Part shown: positions 1-5,497 of the stretch, piece after piece
Position numbering within the stretch: the stretch's first letter is position 1
Layout of the letters: every line of letters starts with the position of its first letter
Source of the DNA: Oscillospiraceae bacterium
Lineage (GTDB): Bacteria; Bacillota; Clostridia; Oscillospirales; Oscillospiraceae
Direction of reading: 5' to 3'
Assembly (NCBI GenBank): GCA_017557265.1
Contig: JAFZAM010000073.1
Span: forward strand, 1-6,089
DNA length: 6,089 bases
The notes under the pieces: model-generated
Databases searched by the model: none
Seen by the model: the letters and a program-made list of their open reading frames with translations, nothing else
What the model was told of the DNA's origin: nothing
Program-made: the position numbers and the translations under genes

Positions 1-49
1 CTTCCTGAAGATAGGCGGACTCATCTGAGCATTTTAAGATGTAAAGAGG

Positions 50-100
50 CAGAGGCTGCCGCGAATTAGCGGCAGCCTCTGTTCATATCCCAGACTTTTT
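50..100 (+). terminator. GC-rich hairpin in the leader of the MATE gene (terminator or attenuator)
   Basis: A perfect 12-bp inverted repeat has arms at 51-62 and 69-80 around a 6-nt loop (63-68). C50-G81 can add a thirteenth pair. A run of five T is at 96-100, but about 15 nt separates it from the stem, so this is not a textbook intrinsic terminator. It may end the transcript of a gene to the left: a short open stretch stops with TGA at 26-28. No room for a promoter remains between the stem and the MATE ribosome site, so MATE transcription must either begin upstream and pass through the hairpin or start within it. A role as leader attenuator or 5' stabiliser is therefore equally possible. A weak -10-like TAAGAT is at 35-40 with no convincing -35. 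Confidence 0.45.
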
Positions 101-103
101 AAG

Positions 104-111
104 AAAGGAGG
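104..111 (+). promoter_or_regulatory. Shine-Dalgarno of the MATE gene, decides a GTG start
   Basis: AAAGGAGG lies 8 nt before the GTG at 120-122. No in-frame ATG sits at a comparable distance, and the protein family begins with a short polar stretch before the first helix, which matches this start. The bases directly after it (112-118, AGCCTCT) are complementary to 51-57, part of the left arm of the upstream hairpin. Confidence 0.85.
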
Positions 112-119
112 AGCCTCTC

Positions 120-1463
120 GTGGTAAACGATCTGACGAACGGCAGCCCGTTTCGGGTCATTCTGAAATTCTCTATCCCGCTTCTCATAAGCACTGCGCTG
201 CAGCAGCTTTACAACATCGTCGACAGCGTCATCGTCGGGCAGTTCACGGGCTCCTCCGGCCTTGCCGCGATAGGTGCGGCCTACCCCGTCACTCTCTTTT
301 ACATAGCCGTCGCGACCGGCACTGCGATGGGCTGTTCGGTCGTCATCTCGCAGCTATTCGGAGCGCAGAGATATAAAGAGCTAAAAAGCGCGGTCAGCAC
401 GGCGCTCATATCGCTCGCCGTCTTCGGAGCCGTTCTCGCTCTCGCGGGAGTCCTGCTCGCGAGGCCTCTGATGCTTCTCCTCAGAGCCTCCGGAGAGACG
501 CTCGACGGGTCGTCGGTCTACCTTGCGATATATTCCGCCGGCGTCCTCCCCATGCTCATTTACAACGCCGCTTCCTCCGTCTTCACCGGTCTCGGCAACC
601 CGCGCCTCCCGCTCCTGCTGCTGCTATTCTCGTCGGTGCTCAATATTGTTCTCGACCTTGTAGCCGTCGCTGTGATGGGTCTCGGCGTCCTCGGAGCGGC
701 CTGGGCGACGACGATATCTCAGCTCGCGGCGGCGGTCCTGGCCTGCGTTCTTCTCTTCACGAAGCTAAGAAAGACCTTCACCGAGATCGGAAGTCAAGCT
801 TTCTCAGGCCGGCTTTTCAGGGAAATGACGCGAATAGCCGTCCCCTGCATCTTCCAGCAGGCCTGCGTCGCGCTCGCGCACACGATAGTGCAGAGCATCG
901 TAAACACCTACTCGACCTCCGTCATCGCGGGCTACGAGGCGGCCTCGAAGCTGCACAACTTCGCCTATATGAGCTTCAACACGCTCGGCACGGCGCTCTC
1001 GACATTCGTCGCTCAAAACCACGGCGCGGGAAAGAGCGACCGCATTATAAAAGGCTACAACGTCTCGACGCTCATCTGCTTCGTGCTGACGCTCGTCGTC
1101 ATCGCTCTCATGCAGATATTCCCGAGACAGCTGCTCGGCATATTCACGGACTCCGGCGCGTATCCCGAGGTCATAACGACGGGCGTCAAATTCCTGCGCA
1201 TCATATCGCCGGATTACCTGCTTATATGCCTTATTATCACCACGGGCGGTTATTTGCGCGGCGTCGGCAGAGCGCGAGATTTCTTCCTGCTGACGGTCAT
1301 GGACTTCGCCATCCGCGTAGCGATGTGCTTCGCGCTGACGAAATGGCTGAACAGCTATACGGGCCTTTTCTGGGCGTGGTACTGCGGCTCGGCGGCGGAC
1401 TGCCTTCTCTGCTTTATAATCTGGCTGCGCGCCGTGCGCAGAAGGGATCGCGCTCTGGCTTAA
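120..1463 (+). CDS. MATE family efflux transporter
   Basis: Integral membrane antiporter of the multidrug and toxic compound extrusion family, which exports cationic drugs or metabolites in exchange for Na+ or H+. The 447-aa length and about twelve hydrophobic segments fit the family. The two-fold repeat is visible. The first half opens with an amphipathic stretch and a helix with LQQLYNIVDSVIVGQ (residues 27-41), then GLAAIGAAYP (47-56) and a QLFGAQ turn (78-83). The second half repeats this pattern at residues 230-310, including VAQNHGAGK (297-305). A GLGNPRLP turn followed by SSVLNIVLD (157-179) is typical of the NorM/DinF-like branch. GTG start with a strong ribosome site. It stands alone on its strand, ends before a terminator and is convergent with the rpoD operon. 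The substrate cannot be read from the sequence. No truncation is seen. Confidence 0.95.
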   Translation: MVNDLTNGSPFRVILKFSIPLLISTALQQLYNIVDSVIVGQFTGSSGLAAIGAAYPVTLFYIAVATGTAMGCSVVISQLFGAQRYKELKSAVSTALISLAVFGAVLALAGVLLARPLMLLLRASGETLDGSSVYLAIYSAGVLPMLIYNAASSVFTGLGNPRLPLLLLLFSSVLNIVLDLVAVAVMGLGVLGAAWATTISQLAAAVLACVLLFTKLRKTFTEIGSQAFSGRLFREMTRIAVPCIFQQACVALAHTIVQSIVNTYSTSVIAGYEAASKLHNFAYMSFNTLGTALSTFVAQNHGAGKSDRIIKGYNVSTLICFVLTLVVIALMQIFPRQLLGIFTDSGAYPEVITTGVKFLRIISPDYLLICLIITTGGYLRGVGRARDFFLLTVMDFAIRVAMCFALTKWLNSYTGLFWAWYCGSAADCLLCFIIWLRAVRRRDRALA

Positions 1464-1477
1464 CAAGCAAAATAAGA

Positions 1478-1508
1478 CCCGCGGGAGTATTTCCCGCGGG
1501 CTTTTTTT
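1478..1508 (+). terminator. Intrinsic terminator between convergent genes, probably bidirectional
   Basis: A perfect 9-bp GC-rich stem (1478-1486 with 1492-1500), a 5-nt loop (1487-1491), then C and seven T (1502-1508). It begins 14 nt after the MATE stop codon. Read on the - strand, the same stem is followed by TCTTATTTT (1476 down to about 1468), a weaker but usable U-rich tract, so it may also end the rpoD-MutS-like-SPFH operon, whose last stop codon is at 1514-1516. Confidence 0.93.
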
Positions 1509-1513
1509 ATACA

Positions 1514-2500
1514 TCAGTCGCCGGTATCGACCGGAATGTCGATGACCGGGATGACGCCGTCGCCTGAGCCGAGCTGGACGTTAGGCACGGAGCCGTCCCA
1601 GTTCATTATCTTGGTGTACTCGATGAACATCTCGGTCAGGGAGTTTGCGACCTCCTCGTTGGCCTTTGCCTTCGCCTCGGCCTCGACTCTGACCTTGTAG
1701 GCCTCCGCATCGGCGGCTATCTTGGCGGTCTCGGCCTCGGCCTGCGCGGCGATGACCTTCTTCTCGGCCTCGGTGTTGGCGATGATTATCGCGGCCTCCT
1801 GCTCGGTCTGCGTGGTCAGCTTGTTCTGCTGGGCGACCTGCTTGGCCTCGACGGCGTTGGTGAAGATGTCGGTGAAGTCGATGTTCTCGATGTTGACGTC
1901 GATGATGTTGATGCCGTATTTGCTCATCTCTGCCGTCAGCAGCTCTTTCGTCTTGGAGGACAGCACCGTGCGCATCTCGATAAGGCCCTCGGCCGTGTAG
2001 CCGGAGAAGACGAGCTTGACGTTTTCAAGCACGCGCGGATAGATGACGGTCTGATAATAGTTCACGCCGACGCTCCTGTAGAGGTTCTGCGACTGGGTCT
2101 TGTCGACGGAGAAGTTGACCGAGCCGATGACGTTCGTCTGCTGGATATCCGAGCTGAATGCCTCGAGCACGAAGGATTCCTTCTGCACGCGGTTGTCTAT
2201 CTTGATGACGGTCTGGTACGGGAGCTTGAAGTTCACGCCCTCGCTGAGGACCTTGTCCTCGACGCGGCCGAACGTCGTCAGAACGCCGGTGTGGCCGGCG
2301 GGAATGGCCGAGATGCAGCCGCCGATTATCAGGATAAGCGGCAGCAGCGCGAGAAAGCAGCGCTTGGTGACCTTAAAATGCTTTTCCGTGCGGATGACGC
2401 TGTTTCCCATGCGGTCCGTCGTATTGCGGCGCTCGGTGCGGACGCCGCAGATGATGAATACGACTATCGCGGCCAGTATGGCTATGACTACCCAACTCAT
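1514..2500 (-). CDS. SPFH/Band 7 (prohibitin-like) membrane protein
   Basis: A 328-aa protein of the SPFH (stomatin/prohibitin/flotillin/HflKC) superfamily, members of which form large ring assemblies that organise membranes or control proteases such as FtsH. It has two N-terminal hydrophobic segments (about residues 3-20 and 48-66) joined by a basic loop (21-47, nine Lys/Arg against three acidic). The SPFH domain starts at PAGHTGVLTTFG (67-78) and runs to about 215. An Ala/Glu/Lys-rich coiled coil follows (about 217-285). A C-terminal WDGSVPNVQLG (301-311) resembles the tail common in bacterial prohibitin-like proteins. It is the last gene of the operon: it starts 12 nt after the MutS-like B stop, and its Shine-Dalgarno overlaps that stop codon. 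The loop charge suggests the SPFH domain is outside the cytoplasm, as in HflK/HflC, but this is inference. The partner and role are unknown. Confidence 0.92.
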   Translation of the reverse strand: MSWVVIAILAAIVVFIICGVRTERRNTTDRMGNSVIRTEKHFKVTKRCFLALLPLILIIGGCISAIPAGHTGVLTTFGRVEDKVLSEGVNFKLPYQTVIKIDNRVQKESFVLEAFSSDIQQTNVIGSVNFSVDKTQSQNLYRSVGVNYYQTVIYPRVLENVKLVFSGYTAEGLIEMRTVLSSKTKELLTAEMSKYGINIIDVNIENIDFTDIFTNAVEAKQVAQQNKLTTQTEQEAAIIIANTEAEKKVIAAQAEAETAKIAADAEAYKVRVEAEAKAKANEEVANSLTEMFIEYTKIMNWDGSVPNVQLGSGDGVIPVIDIPVDTGD

Positions 2501-2507
2501 TTTGTGT

Positions 2508-2514
2508 CCTCCTT
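2508..2514 (-). promoter_or_regulatory. Shine-Dalgarno of the SPFH gene, overlapping the stop of MutS-like B
   Basis: On the - strand AAGGAGG (2514 down to 2508) lies 7 nt before the ATG at 2498-2500. Its first two bases are the last two of the TAA stop (2513-2515) of the gene before it, so ribosomes terminating on B uncover or reload this site. This confirms the start and points to translational coupling. Confidence 0.85.
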
Positions 2515-4027
2515 ATTGTCTGTCTACGGGGTGGATCTTGTACGAGGGATGACCCTCGCCGCCCATCTGCATGTGCTCTACCCTCTCGTCCTTCATCAGG
2601 TCGAACATCTGCATGAGCCACGTGACGAACACGTATTTGCAGCGCACCCTCGGAAGGACGCGCAAAATCCTCTTCATCGCGACGGCGCCCTCGCGGTAGG
2701 CCGTCGTCTGGAAGCTCTCGTTGAGGAGCAGGAGCGTATAGGGCACGATATGGTCGAGTATCCTCGCCATCTCCTGCACCTCGCCCTCGAAGCGGCCGGC
2801 CGCGTCGCCGACGTTGAACTCCTCCTCGGCGGAGGCAAAGAGGGACAGCACGGCGTTGCGGACGCTTATCTCGGCCGCGTCGGCGCATACGGGGAGCCCC
2901 GACTGGGCGAATATCTGAGCAGTTCCGAGCGCGCGGAGAAAGCTCGTCTTGCCGGCGGTGTTCGCCCCGCGGATGAGCACGCCGTCCATATTGCCGTCGA
3001 CCTCGATGGAGTTGGTGACGATGGTGTCGACGCCCTCCTCGATGAGCTGGATATCATAGATATCAGTCACGCGGAAGCAGTCGTTCTCGGCGGCGACGAC
3101 CTTCGGCATGCACATGCCCATACCCGCCTCGCGGAGATATTTGCACAGCGCAAGGCCGCTGTCGTAGAAGCTGAGCTCGCCGGAGAGGCCGCGGAAAAAC
3201 TCATAGATATCGCCGGTGATGCCGCTCATGACGGAATAGACCTCGTAGAGCGCCTCGTTGAGTATCTTCATGGCCTCCTCGACGTGGAGCTGGCCCATGG
3301 ATATCTCCGGGGAGTCGTCCGCGTTCTGCGCGCGGCCTATGCTGCCGATGAGCTTCTTTATGGACTTGCCGAGAGACTTGCTCTCTATCTCGGATATCTC
3401 GGCGAGCGACGCGCGGCGGACGGTCATGGTGTCGTCCGTGCCGACCTTGATGCGGAATTCATAGCTCGATACGTTGTCGCGCTGGAACATCTCGCCTATC
3501 TTGGATATCTCGTCGAGCGACTCGTTGACCGTCATCTCCGAGCAGAACTGCTTTATGCCCTTGAGACCCTCGGACTTGACGTCGTATTTGTCGACGGCGT
3601 CGGATATGGCCTTGAAATACGATACCGTGCTGCGGGCGAAGGTCGACGTCGCGCGGAGCGAGTCGTACGTGCAGTCGAGAAGGCCCTTGACCGTGCTCGG
3701 CACGCCGTAGGTATAGATGCTCGTGCACATCTCGTGCCAGTCGGACTGGAGAGAATCGTAGCTCTTGAATATCATGCGGAGCTCCTCAAGGAGCTTCGGC
3801 ATGGCGACGAAATCGACGAGGATATCCTGCCTGTACTTGATGTCCTCGGGCGATTTGAGCGGCTGCTTGAGAGTCTCGAGAAAATAGCTGAAGCTGTCGC
3901 TGTTGCGGCAGAAGCGCTTCGCGGCGCGGTCTATGGCGAGATCGTACACCGTGTTGCTCATTTCATCATAGCCGACGGTGTCTCTCGCGTCCTCGACGTA
4001 GTTTCGAAACAGCAGGGAAAATTTCAT
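2513..4027 (-). CDS. MutS-like ATPase B (lacks mismatch-recognition domain)
   Basis: A 504-aa protein with a C-terminal MutS-type ABC ATPase domain (about residues 325-500). Walker A is GANTAGKT (354-361). The Walker B region is LLLLNES (432-438), with Asn436 where classical MutS has Asp and the catalytic-type Glu437 kept. The usual Thr-His of the next strand is Thr-Trp (469-470, Trp codon 2618-2620). The signature region has GRF (411-413) instead of the Ser/Thr-rich MutS motif. The N-terminal 320 residues are mostly helical in character, with a YRQDIL motif (65-70) like the YRQ motif of MutS core domains. There is no domain I with the mismatch-reading Phe-x-Glu and no Smr domain. Immediately upstream is its paralogue A (4-nt gap); downstream is the coupled SPFH gene. 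It probably acts with A. Ordinary mismatch repair is unlikely, and the function is unknown. Confidence 0.88.
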   Translation of the reverse strand: MKFSLLFRNYVEDARDTVGYDEMSNTVYDLAIDRAAKRFCRNSDSFSYFLETLKQPLKSPEDIKYRQDILVDFVAMPKLLEELRMIFKSYDSLQSDWHEMCTSIYTYGVPSTVKGLLDCTYDSLRATSTFARSTVSYFKAISDAVDKYDVKSEGLKGIKQFCSEMTVNESLDEISKIGEMFQRDNVSSYEFRIKVGTDDTMTVRRASLAEISEIESKSLGKSIKKLIGSIGRAQNADDSPEISMGQLHVEEAMKILNEALYEVYSVMSGITGDIYEFFRGLSGELSFYDSGLALCKYLREAGMGMCMPKVVAAENDCFRVTDIYDIQLIEEGVDTIVTNSIEVDGNMDGVLIRGANTAGKTSFLRALGTAQIFAQSGLPVCADAAEISVRNAVLSLFASAEEEFNVGDAAGRFEGEVQEMARILDHIVPYTLLLLNESFQTTAYREGAVAMKRILRVLPRVRCKYVFVTWLMQMFDLMKDERVEHMQMGGEGHPSYKIHPVDRQ

Positions 4028-4031
4028 GCCC

Positions 4032-5486
4032 TCACTCCCTTTCTGCCGGGAAACGGCGGTCGAGCGCTTCCTCGGTCATGCCGTACTTGCGGAGGATATC
4101 CTCTGCAAACGAGCTGTCGGAGGCGCGGCGGCGCGCGATGCGGTACGTCCTGCGGTTGGCGTCGCTCTCGTCGACTATGACGGAGAGGAACGGGATGCGG
4201 GACTCCCCTATCGCGTGCTGATGGGTGATGTAGATGCCGAAGCTGCCGCTGTCGTAAAACTGCTCGGCGAGCCGCTCGGTGAGCCCGACTGCGAGCTCCT
4301 CGCTCGTGGTCGAGTACGTTTCGTTGAGCAGGACGAGGGAATTGCCGCCGTGGCGCGCGACTATGTCCTTTATGCGGCGCTGCTCGTCGGCGAAACGGCC
4401 CTCGCTGTCGAAGCGCTCGTCGCGCGGGAAGTGCGTGAACACGCCCTCGAGCGGATATATCTTCGCGCTGTCGGCGCATATCGGGCAGCCGGAGAGAAAC
4501 AGCGAGACGGCTATGCCTACGCCGCGGAGATACGTCGTCTTGCCGCCGCCGTTGGCGCCGGTGAGGTAGAAAAACGGCTCCTCGTCGCTGAAAAGCGCGT
4601 CGTTGGGGATGATGTTCGTCTCCTCCTTGGCGAGAAGCGATATGTCGCGTATGCCGCGGATATCGATGACGCGCTCCTGCGAAAGCCCGGGCATGCATAC
4701 GGGCATGCCGAGAGCGCGGACCCTGTCCATCAGGCGGGATATCTCGATATAGAAGCCGAGCTCCGGCCCGTAGCGCAGGAACTGCTCGGAAAAGAGGTCT
4801 GAGTTTTCCTCATAGAACTTCTTGAAGACCGTGAAGTCCTCCGGGAACAAAAGCGAGAGCGCGTTTACTATGCGGGGATTGAGGTGCTCCTCGATGTCGC
4901 GCGTCACGCGAACGTCTTTGAGACCGAGGTCCTCGGCGGCTTTTTTTAGCCGCTCGACTATCGTTATATCGTCGCAGCGGCGCACCCAGAGCTCCTCGCC
5001 GCGCTCGCGAAAGCACGATACGCGGACCTTGTCGAGGCGCGGGAGCATGTCCTCGCAGGCCGCGGCGACCGACGCCATGCGCTCGTCGGAGAGTTCCTTC
5101 GAGAAGAACTCCCTGAAGCGGCCCGCGAAAAAGCCCTCGCCCGGCGCTTTCGCCGCGCCGTCATAGAAGCTCATCATGTGGCAGATCATGGCGCAGTATA
5201 TGTAGTGGCGCTCGTTGTCGCATCTGGCGCGGTCGAGAGCGCCACGAAGACGCTTTACCTCTCCGGCCGTGGACGCCAGCTTTTCATAGCAGAGTCTCGT
5301 CTCCGCGTCCTCAAGCGAAGTGAACATCTCCTGACGGAGAGGGATGTCGGCAGGCTCGCACATGCGGCTCATCGCGTCGAGCGCGGCGTCGCCGACGAGC
5401 AGGCTGAGCTTGAGATCGACGAAAACGTCTCTGTCTATGACCCGCCCCGACGGGCGGGAGCTGAAGATCAAACTCGGATAATCCAT
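4032..5486 (-). CDS. MutS-like ATPase A (lacks mismatch-recognition domain)
   Basis: A 484-aa protein with a C-terminal MutS-type ATPase domain (about residues 275-460). Walker A is TGANGGGKTTYLRG (309-322), close to the MutS TGPNxGGKST motif. The Walker B region is SLVLLNET (383-390), with Asn388 in place of Asp and Glu389 kept. The Thr-His pair is conserved (THQH, 421-424). The signature region has EGRF (362-365) rather than the MutS Ser-Thr-Phe. The N-terminal half carries a RQEMF motif (51-55) like that of MutS core domains, but no mismatch-binding domain I precedes it, and there is no C-terminal Smr nuclease. It shares with gene B the GMxxCMP segment before the ATPase domain and the SGxPxCADxA segment after Walker A, so the two are paralogues. 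The start is 9 nt after the rpoD stop. Likely a DNA- or nucleic-acid-structure-sensing ATPase acting with B; the function is not established. Confidence 0.9.
   Translation of the reverse strand: MDYPSLIFSSRPSGRVIDRDVFVDLKLSLLVGDAALDAMSRMCEPADIPLRQEMFTSLEDAETRLCYEKLASTAGEVKRLRGALDRARCDNERHYIYCAMICHMMSFYDGAAKAPGEGFFAGRFREFFSKELSDERMASVAAACEDMLPRLDKVRVSCFRERGEELWVRRCDDITIVERLKKAAEDLGLKDVRVTRDIEEHLNPRIVNALSLLFPEDFTVFKKFYEENSDLFSEQFLRYGPELGFYIEISRLMDRVRALGMPVCMPGLSQERVIDIRGIRDISLLAKEETNIIPNDALFSDEEPFFYLTGANGGGKTTYLRGVGIAVSLFLSGCPICADSAKIYPLEGVFTHFPRDERFDSEGRFADEQRRIKDIVARHGGNSLVLLNETYSTTSEELAVGLTERLAEQFYDSGSFGIYITHQHAIGESRIPFLSVIVDESDANRRTYRIARRRASDSSFAEDILRKYGMTEEALDRRFPAERE
4035..4043 (-). promoter_or_regulatory. 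Shine-Dalgarno of MutS-like B inside the end of gene A
   Basis: GAAAGGGAG (4043 down to 4035 on the - strand) lies 7 nt before the ATG at 4025-4027 and wholly within the last codons of gene A, whose TGA is at 4032-4034. With a 4-nt intergenic gap, the two products are probably made in linked amounts. Confidence 0.7.
5441..5458 (-). other. Strong GC hairpin in codons 10-15 of MutS-like A
   Basis: A perfect 7-bp all-G/C inverted repeat (5441-5447 with 5452-5458) with a 4-nt loop lies about 28 nt inside the coding sequence of gene A. No T-run follows on either strand, so it is not a terminator. In mRNA it could slow translation initiation or elongation just after the rpoD junction, or it may be a chance result of GC-rich Arg/Pro/Gly codons. 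Confidence 0.4.
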
Positions 5487-5491
5487 GCGCT

Positions 5492-5497
5492 CACCTT
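5492..5497 (-). promoter_or_regulatory. Shine-Dalgarno of MutS-like A, overlapping the rpoD stop
   Basis: AAGGTG (5497 down to 5492 on the - strand) overlaps the TAA stop of rpoD (5496-5498) and lies 5 nt before the ATG at 5484-5486. It is weaker than the other sites in the window, so translation of A probably depends in part on ribosomes arriving from rpoD. Confidence 0.65.

Noticed and set aside
2..28. Possible C-terminal tail of an upstream + strand gene, reading FLKIGGLI then TGA.
   Set aside because: Eight codons are too few to identify anything, and another frame is open to the stop at 67-69. It only weakly supports the idea that the hairpin at 50-81 ends a preceding transcript.
35..40. 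A -10-like TAAGAT before the MATE gene.
   Set aside because: No matching -35 element is found 16-18 nt upstream, so I did not list it as a promoter. It remains only a weak candidate.
2284..2300. A 6-bp GC stem with a 5-nt loop near the start of the SPFH domain.
   Set aside because: It lies in conserved Ala-Gly-His-Thr-Gly codons, is short, and has no following T-run or regulatory context.
2792..2803. A 12-bp perfect palindrome of G and C only, inside MutS-like B.
   Set aside because: It is formed by Ala-Ala-Gly-Arg codons in the conserved GRF region, has no loop and has no T-run, so it is best explained by coding.
2291..4180. A very long open frame on the + strand (629 codons), and others at 4026-4802, 5178-5927 and, on the - strand, 804-1514.
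   Set aside because: They lie opposite real genes with clear family motifs, have no good ribosome sites, and their translations are rich in Arg/Ala/Glu/Val/Leu repeats with no recognisable domain. This is the usual effect of GC-rich codon use on the opposite strand.
3050..4743. Ten GATATC hexamers in about 1.7 kb (for example at 3050, 3059, 3206, 3300, 3393, 3504, 3821, 4095, 4659 and 4738), far above the expected number in GC-rich DNA.
   Set aside because: Each one falls on Asp-Ile (GAT-ATC) or Glu-Ile-Ser (GAG-ATA-TCC) codons in the two MutS-like genes, so residue content and codon habit explain it. There is no regular spacing to suggest a binding array.
4809..4817. A Phe-Tyr-Glu triplet (residues 224-226) in MutS-like A, like the mismatch-reading motif of MutS.
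   Set aside because: It lies near the middle of the protein just before the ATPase part, not in an N-terminal domain I, and lacks the surrounding Gly-Asp context, so it is a coincidence.
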